The translations under genes were made by a program, and so were the position numbers. Shown here in pieces: positions 8,635 to 16,750 of a stretch of 64,000 bases of DNA. The stretch covers positions 988,786 through 1,052,785 of the forward strand of contig NZ_OBDY01000001.1 in NCBI RefSeq assembly GCF_900215205.1, in the 5' to 3' direction. Position 1 is the stretch's first letter. Each line of letters opens with the position of its first letter. The DNA is from Paractinoplanes atraurantiacus. Lineage in GTDB: Bacteria; Actinomycetota; Actinomycetes; Mycobacteriales; Micromonosporaceae. Under the pieces are notes generated by a model. It had not been told where the DNA came from, made no database searches, and saw only the letters and a program-made list of their open reading frames with translations.

Positions 8635-9942
8635 TCATGTGCTGCGTGTCGGTGCGCCCCGCACGCTCCACCGTGGCTTTCCCCCGTTCAGCTGGGCCTG
8701 GAGCCGGCCCGCGATCACCGCGGCGCCCTCCTCCTGCCACCGGCGCAGCGTGCGGCGCGGCACCTTCCGGCGCATCCAGTCGAGGGCCCGGCGGGCGTCG
8801 CGGTCCAGGCCGTCCGTGTTCAGCCTTCGGGCGTACGGGTTCAGGCCGAGCACCAGGCAGTAGTGCAGCGCGTTGTAGAGCCGCCACGAATCGGTGGTGT
8901 CGAACTCTCCGGCGGGCCGCAGCCGGTCGACGCCCTCGTGCAGCACCGCCCGCAGCCGCAGTGCCTTTTCCTCGCGGCTGGTCCGCCCCTGGTCGACAAT
9001 GGCCAGGCCGGTCAGCGGGCTGCGCATGAGCCGGCCCAGGTCGCCGTAATTGTCGAGGGCCTGCCGGGTGAAGCGCCGGAAGTCGTCCTCGCTCACCTTG
9101 GTCAGGGTCCGCTGCCGCGGAAGCGCTTCGACCCTCATCAAAAGGGCCGCCCGGTCCGACCGCAACCGGCTGTCGCCGCGGAACGCGATCGCGTTCAGCG
9201 CCCGCTGCACCGCACCGGACAGGCCGGCCAGCGTCATCACGACCGCCACCAGGGCGAACTGGAGGACGCGGACCGCGCCCGAGTCCACCGCGATCATCGT
9301 CAGCGCCGCCGGACCGCCCAGCAGCACGATGCCCGCGAGGGCGCCCAGCACCGACCGGATCAGATCGGGACGCAGCCGCTCGCCGGCCGTCAGGGCGTCG
9401 TCGACCGCGACCAGGAAGGCGAGGATCAGCAGGTCCAGCCCGAGCGCGGCGATCACCAGGATCGGCACGCCCAGGCTGACCGGCAGCAGCAACGCGGTCA
9501 GCGTCACGCCGTACAGGACGGCGGCCACGGCCAGGGCGGCCGGCAGCATCGGCGGCCGTACCTGGTCACGAAACCGCCAGAGCAGCACCACCCCGCCGGC
9601 CAGCGGGGCCAGCACCACGAGCCGACCGGCCTCGGGCAGCGCCACCACCGTGATCAGGAACGCGACCGAGAGCACCATCCAGCCGATGTCGATCTGCCGC
9701 CGCTCGGGCGAGGCCGGGGGCAGCAGGGCCACCGCGGCTCCGGCCCAGAGCAGGGCCGGCGCGCAGAACAGGACCTGGGCCGCCATCGAGTTCGGCTCGA
9801 CCGTCCACACCACGACCCCGGCGGCGTACGCCAGGAGCGCGGCCGCCGCCCGGGCCGTCGGCGCCCGCACCGGATCGCGGCCGAGCAGATAGCAGGCGGC
9901 CCACCACGCGAGGGCGAAGGCGGGAACGGCGATCGCGGGCAC
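8635..9942 (-). CDS. Multi-spanning membrane protein with cytosolic C-terminal domain, unknown
   Basis: About 435 residues. The first about 245 contain roughly eight to ten hydrophobic segments (VPAIAVPAFALAWWAACYLL, LVVLAPLAGGVVLLWRF, VILVIAALGLDLLILAFLV-like). The remainder is soluble, basic and Trp-containing (DDFRRFTRQALDNYGDLGRL, YNALHYCLVLGLNPYARRL, RRTLRRWQEEG). I do not recognise a family. The GTG at 9940-9942 is chosen because the first membrane helix starts there and it lies 8 bases after the upstream stop; a TTG overlapping that stop at 9952-9954 is an alternative. The gene sits in line with the ATPase operon (58-base gap) and may belong with it. Confidence 0.72.
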   Translation of the reverse strand: MPAIAVPAFALAWWAACYLLGRDPVRAPTARAAAALLAYAAGVVVWTVEPNSMAAQVLFCAPALLWAGAAVALLPPASPERRQIDIGWMVLSVAFLITVVALPEAGRLVVLAPLAGGVVLLWRFRDQVRPPMLPAALAVAAVLYGVTLTALLLPVSLGVPILVIAALGLDLLILAFLVAVDDALTAGERLRPDLIRSVLGALAGIVLLGGPAALTMIAVDSGAVRVLQFALVAVVMTLAGLSGAVQRALNAIAFRGDSRLRSDRAALLMRVEALPRQRTLTKVSEDDFRRFTRQALDNYGDLGRLMRSPLTGLAIVDQGRTSREEKALRLRAVLHEGVDRLRPAGEFDTTDSWRLYNALHYCLVLGLNPYARRLNTDGLDRDARRALDWMRRKVPRRTLRRWQEEGAAVIAGRLQAQLNGGKPRWSVRGAPTRST

Positions 9943-9950
9943 TCGAAGAG

Positions 9951-10604
9951 TCAACCAAAAGAGTGTGGCGCGCCGGAACCCGACAGTTGTGTGCGCTTCG
10001 CCCTCTTCTGACGTCGGCGGCGGACGACCCAGAAGCCGCCGATCACGATCAACAGCAGTCCTACCAGGACCAAGATGGGCAACACGATGGCCAGAACGGC
10101 CATCAGCACGCTGCCGATGTCTTCGGCCGTGCTGGCCACCGGAGCGCCGAAACCGGCCGTGGTGGTGTTCACGACGGGCCGGGAGGCGGCCTTCACGCCG
10201 TGCACGCCGAGCGCGATGACGACGCCGGCCGCGATCGGCACCCACTGATGCGAGCCGAAGAACGAGCCCGGGTCGCTGACCGTGACCGTCTCCGAGGCCG
10301 AGCCGGCGCCGAAGGCGAGACCGCCGGCGGTGGGGCGCACCACGGTCTGCACGACGTCGTTGACGTGATCGACCACGGGGACCTTGTCGGCCACGACCTC
10401 GATGGCCAGGAGCAGGGCGAGGATGAGCAGGGTCCAGCCGTTGGCGAGCCAGCCCCACCCGTTGGGGAGATCGATGAGGTCGGTGTACCGGGCCAGCAGG
10501 CCCATGGTCACCAGGGGGATGTAGGCATTCAGCCCGGCCGATGCGGCCAGGCCGGTGCCGGTGAGCGCTTCGAGCACGTCTCCAGGATGGCATTCGGGCG
10601 CCAT
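9951..10604 (-). CDS. DUF4126-type membrane protein
   Basis: About 217 residues. The N-terminal core shows the DUF4126 pattern: [20 protein letters not shown], then the [20 protein letters not shown] helix, the [20 protein letters not shown] signature, and two more helices before a basic C-terminal tail ([15 protein letters not shown]). Function is unknown. The ATG at 10604 has a GGAAGG ribosome-binding site; a GTG at 10577 is an alternative, with less room for a Shine-Dalgarno sequence. The start lies only 25 bases from the divergent nucS start, so the two promoters must overlap. Confidence 0.8.
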   Translation of the reverse strand: MAPECHPGDVLEALTGTGLAASAGLNAYIPLVTMGLLARYTDLIDLPNGWGWLANGWTLLILALLLAIEVVADKVPVVDHVNDVVQTVVRPTAGGLAFGAGSASETVTVSDPGSFFGSHQWVPIAAGVVIALGVHGVKAASRPVVNTTTAGFGAPVASTAEDIGSVLMAVLAIVLPILVLVGLLLIVIGGFWVVRRRRQKRAKRTQLSGSGAPHSFG

Positions 10605-10629
10605 TCCCGCCTTCCGGTACGGTCGTCCA

Positions 10630-11289
10630 GTGCGCCTGGTCATCGCGAAGTGCTCCGTCGACTACGTCGGACGGTTGTCCGCCCACCTGCCTCCGGCCGT
10701 CCGGCTGCTGATGGTCAAGGCCGACGGCTCGGTCTCCATCCACGCCGACGACCGCGCCTACAAGCCGCTGAACTGGATGAGCCCGCCCTGCAAGCTGCAC
10801 GAGCAGCCCGGGGTGTGGAAGGTCGTCAACAAGGCCGGCGAGGAGCTCCGGATCACCCTGGAGGAGATCTTCCAGGACACGTCGTACGAGCTGGGTATCG
10901 ATCCCGGCCTGCAGAAGGACGGCGTCGAGGCCCACCTCCAGGAGCTGCTGGCGGCCCACCCGGAGACCTTCGGCGAGGGGTGGTCGCTGGTCCGCCGCGA
11001 GTACATGACCGCGATCGGCCCGGTCGACCTGCTCTGCCGCGACGCCGAGGGCAAGGCGGTCGCGGTCGAGATCAAGCGCCGCGGCGAGATCGACGGCGTC
11101 GAGCAGCTCACCCGCTACCTCGAACTGATGAACCGCGACCCGCTGCTGGCCCCGGTGCAGGGCGTCTTCGCCGCCCAGGAGATCAAGCCGCAGGCCCGTG
11201 TCCTGGCCACCGACCGCGGCATCCGCTGCGTGGTCGTCGACTACGACAAGCTGCGCGGCATGGAGCGCAACGAGCTCACCCTCTTCTGA
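10630..11289 (+). CDS. nucS: Mismatch-specific endonuclease NucS (EndoMS)
   Basis: NucS cuts both strands at mismatches and replaces MutS/MutL repair in most actinobacteria. The 219 residues begin [16 protein letters not shown] and carry the nuclease centre: Asp133 in GPVDLLCRD, then Glu147 and Lys149 in [12 protein letters not shown] (a PD-(D/E)xK-type arrangement), followed by the Gln-containing [11 protein letters not shown] helix. The C-terminal ELTLF fits a sliding-clamp-binding tail, which is known for the family. The GTG start has no Shine-Dalgarno sequence; a TACGGT hexamer 7 bases upstream could be a -10 box giving a leaderless transcript. The next gene follows after 2 bases. Confidence 0.95.
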   Translation: MRLVIAKCSVDYVGRLSAHLPPAVRLLMVKADGSVSIHADDRAYKPLNWMSPPCKLHEQPGVWKVVNKAGEELRITLEEIFQDTSYELGIDPGLQKDGVEAHLQELLAAHPETFGEGWSLVRREYMTAIGPVDLLCRDAEGKAVAVEIKRRGEIDGVEQLTRYLELMNRDPLLAPVQGVFAAQEIKPQARVLATDRGIRCVVVDYDKLRGMERNELTLF

Positions 11290-11291
11290 CG

Positions 11292-11906
11292 ATGGTCCGC
11301 GCCGAGGTGCTCGACCGCTTGGCCGAGGCGGTCGGCGCCGTCACCGTCGCCCACCCGGTGCGGGTGGCCGTCGACGGGCCGCCCGCGGCCGGCAAGACCA
11401 CCCTCGCCGACGAGCTGGCCGTCGTCCTGCGCGCCCGGGGCCGGGACGTCATCCGCGCGACGATCGACGACTTCCTCTTCCCCCGGGCGCGGCGCTACGC
11501 GCGCGGCGAGTTCTCGGCCGAGGGCTGCTACTACGACACTCACGACAACGACGGGCTCAAGCGGGTGCTGCTCGACCCGCTCGGGCCGGACGGGGATCGG
11601 CGCTTCCAGACCGCGGTCTACGACCACGAGACCGACACGGTGTCGTCGCCGCCGCCGGTCACCGCTTCCGCCGGTGCTGTGCTGCTCTTCGACGGTGTGT
11701 TCCTGCTGCGGCCGGAGCTGATCGACCGATGGGAGCTGCGGATCTTCGTGTCGGTCGCGCTCGAGAAGACCGTGGAACGGGCCGTGATCCGGGAGCGGGC
11801 CGACGTCGAACGGCGCTGGCGCGAGCGGTACCTGCCCGCCCAGCGGCTGTACTTCGGCGCGGTCCGGCCGGCCGATCACGCCGATGTCGTCGTGGACAAC
11901 GACTGA
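11292..11906 (+). CDS. Uridine-kinase-like P-loop protein
   Basis: A 204-residue protein with Walker A GPPAAGKTT (Lys35), the IDDFLFPRARRY segment like the uridine-kinase D-D-F-Y motif, FDGVFLLRPEL as the Walker B strand, and a lid rich in Arg (RERADVERRWRERYLPAQRL). It probably phosphorylates a nucleoside or related small molecule, but the nucleoside-kinase assignment is by resemblance and the substrate is open. It starts 2 bases after nucS, so the two are co-transcribed. Its end converges on the ABC permease with a gap of 4 bases. Confidence 0.8.
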   Translation: MVRAEVLDRLAEAVGAVTVAHPVRVAVDGPPAAGKTTLADELAVVLRARGRDVIRATIDDFLFPRARRYARGEFSAEGCYYDTHDNDGLKRVLLDPLGPDGDRRFQTAVYDHETDTVSSPPPVTASAGAVLLFDGVFLLRPELIDRWELRIFVSVALEKTVERAVIRERADVERRWRERYLPAQRLYFGAVRPADHADVVVDND

Positions 11907-11910
11907 CGGC

Positions 11911-13407
11911 TCAGCGGTGCAGCTCGGTGCGGTTGGTGTCGGTCGTGCCGGACAGGTAGGCGCGGGCGCCGATGACGCCGACCACGGCCTGGACCAGGAC
12001 CGTGGTGGGGGAGAGCGGATTGCCCTGGGCGATCTCGACCAGGGCGGGCAGGCCCAGCAGCAGCATGTCGGGGCCCATGACGGCGTTGACCAGCGGGCCC
12101 GTGGAGAGGGTGCCCATCGGGGTGTCCAGGGGCAGCAGGTCGTTGCGGACGAAGCCGGCCCGGGCCCGGTGGACGGCCGCGGCCGCGCCGACCGGGCCGA
12201 GGGCCAGGCCCAGGGCCCACCACGGGCCGGACGGCAGGTCGCCCAGCAGATCGAGGGCGGTCAGGGCGAGGGCCGACCAGAGGGCCGCGAGCACGCCGGG
12301 GACCCACAGGCGCTGGAGGACGGCCTGGCGTGAGGAGAGACCCAGCAGGCGCAGCAGGACCGCGTTGCCGGCGTCGGTGCGGACGTTGCCGGTGGCCGTC
12401 ATGGCGGCGATCAGCGAGCCGAGCAGGACGGCCGCGCCCACGATCCAGGCCGGTGCGTTGCCCAGCAGCAGCGGGAAGGCGGCCGCGAAGACCAGCCACA
12501 CCAGGCGGCGGCGCCGGCGCAGGGTCAGCATGATGTCCTGGGCCACCAGCACCGGCAGGCGGGACGGGAGCCGGATCGAGCGCAGGCGGCGGCCGGCCCA
12601 GTACCGGCGCTCGATCATGTCGGTCAGGAACGACGGCTCCATCCCGAAGGCCGTGTCGAACAGGGTGCCGGCCGTGCGCGAAGCGTCCAGGATGTGATCG
12701 CTCGGCGTGCGGGCGAGACCCCGTACGGCCAGAGCGAGAATGACCACGACGACCACCGCGACGCCCGCGACCAGCGGGACCAGCGTCTCCGCCGGGGGCC
12801 ACGCGGTGACCGCGACCGGCTCGTCGAGTGTCGTGTCGATCACCAAGCCGGCGAAACCGGCCGCGAAGACCAGGCTCATCAGCGTGTCGACCGCGGCGCC
12901 CCAGCGACCGCCGGCCTGCGCGGCCGTGGCGATCAGCAGCAGGATCAGTCCGAGCAGGGCGCCGCCGGCCGTGAGCAGGGCGATCTCGTCGCCGATCAGC
13001 GTGCGGGGAGCGGTGTGGCCGACGATCGCCACACCCATCAGCGCCCCGATGACCGCGGCGACGGCGGCGGCGATGCGCAGCGACGGCATCAGCAGGCTGC
13101 GGCGGCTCACCGGCGCGGTCAGCAGCCAGGACGCCGCGGCCCGGCTCAGCGCGAGCGGGCCGAAGCGGCGCAGGGCCAGGTAGAGCAGGCCGTAGCAGAG
13201 CGCGGTGAGCGAGGCGCCGGCCAGGCCGGAGGCGTCCGGGTGCGGCGGCCAGAAGACCTCGGCCAGCTGCCGGTGCAGCATGCCCCCGATGATCGCGACG
13301 GTCAGGACGCCGATGTAGAGGCTGCTCAGGGTGGCGCCGCGCTCGCGGTGCGCGGACTGGGTGCGCAGGATCCAGCGCCGGACGGGAGCGAGCGGGACCG
13401 TGGTCAT
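11911..13407 (-). CDS. ABC transporter permease-like protein (DUF6297-like)
   Basis: A 498-residue integral membrane protein with about ten to twelve hydrophobic segments in two halves. The halves are separated by a cytosolic stretch (ASRTAGTLFDTAFGMEPSFL) and a basic loop (TLRRRRRLVW). The sequence resembles the actinobacterial DUF6297 group of ABC-2-like permeases. The 4-base overlap with the downstream end of the ATPase gene shows a two-gene exporter operon. The substrate is unknown. Its C-terminus is soluble and ends TDTNRTELHR. Confidence 0.82.
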   Translation of the reverse strand: MTTVPLAPVRRWILRTQSAHRERGATLSSLYIGVLTVAIIGGMLHRQLAEVFWPPHPDASGLAGASLTALCYGLLYLALRRFGPLALSRAAASWLLTAPVSRRSLLMPSLRIAAAVAAVIGALMGVAIVGHTAPRTLIGDEIALLTAGGALLGLILLLIATAAQAGGRWGAAVDTLMSLVFAAGFAGLVIDTTLDEPVAVTAWPPAETLVPLVAGVAVVVVVILALAVRGLARTPSDHILDASRTAGTLFDTAFGMEPSFLTDMIERRYWAGRRLRSIRLPSRLPVLVAQDIMLTLRRRRRLVWLVFAAAFPLLLGNAPAWIVGAAVLLGSLIAAMTATGNVRTDAGNAVLLRLLGLSSRQAVLQRLWVPGVLAALWSALALTALDLLGDLPSGPWWALGLALGPVGAAAAVHRARAGFVRNDLLPLDTPMGTLSTGPLVNAVMGPDMLLLGLPALVEIAQGNPLSPTTVLVQAVVGVIGARAYLSGTTDTNRTELHR

Positions 13408-14042
13408 CCGGCGACCGCGCTGAGCGACTCCATCGTGGTGATCGCCGCGCCCGAGGCGATCGCGAAGTCGTCGTCGTGGCTGGCCATCAGCAGCGAACCG
13501 CCGCCGGCCATGTAGTCGGCCAGCAGGCCGGCCACGTCGGCCCGGCCCTCGCGGTCGAGGCGCTGCTCGGGCTCGTCGAGGATCAGCAGCGAGCTCGGGC
13601 GCAGCAGGGCGATGGCGAGCACGAGCCGCTGCTTTTGACCGGAGGAGAGCGACGGCGGGATGGCGTCGGCGTGCTTGGCCAGGCCGAACCGCTCCAGCGC
13701 CTCGTCGATGCCGGCCTCGGCCGGGTCCTGGCCGTGTGCGCGGCAGACCAGCTCGGCGTGCTCGCGGGCGGTCAGCCCCGGATACCAGGTCGGCGGCTCG
13801 ACGGTGGTGACGACGGCCCGCCAGAACTCCGGGGTGGCGCCGGGGTCGCCGCCGAAGACCGTGATCCTGCCGCTTTCGATCTCCTGGAGGCCGCTGACGC
13901 AGCGCAGCAGGGTGGACTTGCCGACACCGTTCTCGCCCACGACACAGACGCCCTCGCCCGCCGGCACGGTGAGGTTGACGTCGACCAGCACCGGCGTGGC
14001 CCCGTAACCGGCGTGCAGGCCCTCGACCTCGACCGCTTCCAC
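13404..14042 (-). CDS. ABC transporter ATP-binding protein
   Basis: A 212-residue ATPase with Walker A GENGVGKST (36-44), signature LSSGQ (132-136), Walker B LLILDEPE (152-159) and the switch His in LLMASHDDD. The second residue after the Walker B Glu is Glu rather than the more common Thr/Ser, a minor variation. It is the first gene of a two-gene unit, overlaps the permease start by 4 bases, and together they form a probable exporter. Confidence 0.93.
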   Translation of the reverse strand: MEAVEVEGLHAGYGATPVLVDVNLTVPAGEGVCVVGENGVGKSTLLRCVSGLQEIESGRITVFGGDPGATPEFWRAVVTTVEPPTWYPGLTAREHAELVCRAHGQDPAEAGIDEALERFGLAKHADAIPPSLSSGQKQRLVLAIALLRPSSLLILDEPEQRLDREGRADVAGLLADYMAGGGSLLMASHDDDFAIASGAAITTMESLSAVAG

Positions 14043-14057
14043 GTCGAGGACCCTAGC

Positions 14058-15548
14058 TCACTTACGCCCGTACAGAATCTTCAACGCTCTGATGATCGTC
14101 GCGACCTGCGACGACGTGCGCTCGAAGGTCATCGCCGGTAGCAGCGACGGGCCGCGGCGCACGGTGATGGCCTTGGCCCGGGCGAACTCGCGCAGGCCGT
14201 CCTCGCCGTGGATGCGGCCGAAGCCGGAGTCGCCGACGCCGCCGAACGGCAGGGTGCCCATGCCCGAGAAGGTCAGCGCGCCGTTCACGGCGACCATCCC
14301 CGAGCGCAGCCGCCGGGCCAGGCGCACCGCGTTCTTCTTTCCGAAGACGGAGCCACCGAGCCCGTACGCCGTGTCGTTGGCCCGCCGCAGCGCCTCCTCC
14401 GCGTCGGCGACCTTGGTGATCGTCAGCGTGGGGCCGAACGTCTCCTCCCGCATCTCGCGAGAGTCGTCCGGAACATCGATCAAAACCGTCGGTTCCACGT
14501 ACGGCGGCTGCACGGCAGAGGCGCCGCCGAGGACCGCCTGGCCGCCCTTGGCCAGCGCGTCCTCGATGTGGTCGCGGATGATGTCGATCTGCTTCGGCAT
14601 GGTGATCGGGCCGATCTCCGCGCCGGTGCGCAGCTTGCCGGCTTTCTGCACGACGGCCGCCACGAAGGCGTCGTAGACCGGGGCGACCGCGTACGCCCGC
14701 TCGATGCCGATGCAGGTCTGGCCGGCGTTGGTCATCGCGCCCCAGACCGCGGCCTCGGCCGCCGCGTCCACGTCGGCGTCCTCGTCGACGATCATCGCGT
14801 CCTTGCCGCCGGCCTCGATGACGGCCGGCACCAGGTTGTCGGCGCAGGCCACCAGCACCTTTTTGGCGGTGGCGGTCGAGCCGGTGAAGGCCACCTTGCC
14901 GACGCCCGAGCGGCACAGCGCGGCGCCCACGTCACCCAGCCCGTGCACCGCCTGCAGCACCGGCTGCTCGGGCACCACCTCGGCGAACGTGTCGACCAGC
15001 CACTGGCCGACGATCGGGGTGTACTCGCTCGGCTTGAAGACGACCGTGTTGCCGGCCGACAGCGCCCCGGCGATCGGGCCCATCGGGGTGAGGATCGGGT
15101 AGTTCCACGGGCCGATCACGCCGACCACGCCGTACGGCTGGTATTCGAGGTGACCGGAGTGCTCCATGAGCAGCAGGCGGCTCGAGGTGCGCCGCGGGCC
15201 CAGCACGCTCTTGGCGTGGCGGGCCATCCAGTCGAGGTGCTCGACCGCGCCGGCCGCCTCGACCACGGCGTCGGCGCGCGGCTTGCCCGCCTCGAGGCCG
15301 GTGAGCTCGGCCAGCTCCTCGACCCGGCGGGCGATCAGCGAGCGCCAGCGCAGCAGCCGCTCGCGGCGGCCGTCGAAGCCGAGGGACTGCCACCAGAGGG
15401 CGGCCTCCTTGGCCCGGGCGGTGGCGGCCTCGACCGCGGCGGCGTCCGAGACCGGGACGCGGCCCGCCTCGTGGCCGGTGGCCGGGTTGGTGGAGATGAG
15501 CACGCCGTCTTCGACGACCGGGAGGCCGGGCACGCGAGTAGCGGTCAT
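14058..15548 (-). CDS. NAD(P)-dependent aldehyde dehydrogenase family protein
   Basis: A 496-residue member of the ALDH superfamily, oxidising an aldehyde to the acid. The catalytic Cys279 lies in NAGQTCIGIERAY, the general base Glu in VIEAGGKDAMIV (about residue 245), and the cofactor-binding VGVIGPWNYPILTPMGPI precedes VVFKPSEYTP. It is closest in feel to the succinate-semialdehyde dehydrogenase/GabD2-like group, but the substrate cannot be fixed from sequence. It stands alone; the 15 bases to the ABC ATPase gene suggest possible read-through. It is divergent from the small zinc-ligand protein gene. Confidence 0.93.
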   Translation of the reverse strand: MTATRVPGLPVVEDGVLISTNPATGHEAGRVPVSDAAAVEAATARAKEAALWWQSLGFDGRRERLLRWRSLIARRVEELAELTGLEAGKPRADAVVEAAGAVEHLDWMARHAKSVLGPRRTSSRLLLMEHSGHLEYQPYGVVGVIGPWNYPILTPMGPIAGALSAGNTVVFKPSEYTPIVGQWLVDTFAEVVPEQPVLQAVHGLGDVGAALCRSGVGKVAFTGSTATAKKVLVACADNLVPAVIEAGGKDAMIVDEDADVDAAAEAAVWGAMTNAGQTCIGIERAYAVAPVYDAFVAAVVQKAGKLRTGAEIGPITMPKQIDIIRDHIEDALAKGGQAVLGGASAVQPPYVEPTVLIDVPDDSREMREETFGPTLTITKVADAEEALRRANDTAYGLGGSVFGKKNAVRLARRLRSGMVAVNGALTFSGMGTLPFGGVGDSGFGRIHGEDGLREFARAKAITVRRGPSLLPAMTFERTSSQVATIIRALKILYGRK

Positions 15549-15608
15549 GGTCGGCAGTCTATGACCGTTGTTACCGGTGAGTCAGTACCTCTGCGTACGC
15601 TTGATGTC

Positions 15609-15947
15609 GTGAGTCCCCGCCGCAACCGCCCCCGCCGCCGTGACGGGTCCGACGAGCCCCGCCAGCTGACCGACGAGCGGGTCCGCAAGGGCATCGAGGG
15701 CGTCCAGCAGTGGCAGGACGGCGAGTGGATGGTCCGGTCGATCTTCGGTGGGGCGGCCGTGAAGTCGTACACCTGCCCGGGGTGTCTCCAGGAGATCCGC
15801 CCGGGCGTGGCCCACGTGGTGGCCTGGCCGATCGACGGGCGCGGCGACGAGACCGATCGGCGGCACTGGCACACGGGGTGCTGGAAGGCTCGTGATCGGC
15901 GCTTCCCCGGTGTCGAGCGCTCCCGCAACGCACCCCGCTACGGTTAG
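15609..15947 (+). CDS. Small putative zinc-binding protein, 112 aa
   Basis: A very basic N-terminus (SPRRNRPRRR) is followed by a compact domain with Cys56-x2-Cys59, His69, His86-x-His88 and Cys91 (YTCPGCLQEI and HWHTGCW). This is a credible zinc site of the HNH or treble-clef sort, although the Asn and catalytic His of an HNH nuclease are not evident. I remember similar short proteins from Streptomyces annotated as ATP/GTP-binding without evidence. The GTG at 15609 starts the conserved part. It ends 5 bases before the hydrolase gene, so the two form an operon. Confidence 0.78.
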   Translation: MSPRRNRPRRRDGSDEPRQLTDERVRKGIEGVQQWQDGEWMVRSIFGGAAVKSYTCPGCLQEIRPGVAHVVAWPIDGRGDETDRRHWHTGCWKARDRRFPGVERSRNAPRYG

Positions 15948-15952
15948 GAATC

Positions 15953-16750
15953 ATGAGCAGTCCCATTCGCGCGAACTCGATCCTGCCCGCACAACGGGAG
16001 GACATCGAGTTGCAGACCGCCGACGGCCTCACCCTGGTCGGTGAGCTGGCCCGCCCCGTCGAAGGCGAGCCGGTGGCCACGCTGGTCTGCCTGCACCCGC
16101 TGCCCACGCACGGCGGGATGATGGACAGCCACGTCTTCCGCAAGGCCGCGTGGCGGCTTCCGGCCCTGGCCGGCGTCGCCGTGCTGCGCTTCAACACGCG
16201 CGGCACCAGCAGCGTCCGGGGCACCAGCGAGGGCTCCTTCTCGGCCGGGGCCGACGAGAAGTACGACGTGGCCGCGGCCATCGAATACGCGGAGTTCGCC
16301 GACCTGCCCAACATCTGGCTGGTGGGCTGGTCGTTCGGCACCGACCTGACCCTCATGCACGGCCTCGACCCGGCCGTCCAAGGGGCCATCCTGCTGTCCC
16401 CGCCGCTGCGGTTCTCGCAGCCCGGCCACCTCGAGGCCTGGGCCAAGTCCGGCAAGCCGGTCACGGCGCTGATCCCGGAGTTCGACGACTACCTGCGCCC
16501 GGCCGAGGCCGCCGACCGCTTCGCCGCGGTGCCGCAGTGCGAGGTGGTGCCGGTCGAGGGCGCCAAGCACCTCTGGGTCGGTGACGCCGAGACGGTGCTC
16601 GACGAGATCGTGAAGCGGGTCGCGCCGTCCGTGCCGGTGCCGCTCCCGCGTACGTGGGACGGCCCCATGGAGACCGGCGACATGAACGCCTACGCCGACC
16701 GCACGACATCGGCCTTCCGCGACGTGCCGATGCCGAAGGCGTCGGATTAG
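15953..16750 (+). CDS. Alpha/beta-hydrolase (COG2945-like)
   Basis: A 265-residue protein. The nucleophile elbow is GWSFGT (Ser127), the oxyanion strand TLVCLHPLPTHGG, and a likely catalytic His lies in EGAKHLWVGD, with an Asp/Glu in PEFDDYLRP. The family includes small serine hydrolases without a fixed substrate. It starts 5 bases after the zinc-ligand gene and converges on the XRE regulator with a 4-base overlap of stop codons. Confidence 0.85.
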   Translation: MSSPIRANSILPAQREDIELQTADGLTLVGELARPVEGEPVATLVCLHPLPTHGGMMDSHVFRKAAWRLPALAGVAVLRFNTRGTSSVRGTSEGSFSAGADEKYDVAAAIEYAEFADLPNIWLVGWSFGTDLTLMHGLDPAVQGAILLSPPLRFSQPGHLEAWAKSGKPVTALIPEFDDYLRPAEAADRFAAVPQCEVVPVEGAKHLWVGDAETVLDEIVKRVAPSVPVPLPRTWDGPMETGDMNAYADRTTSAFRDVPMPKASD

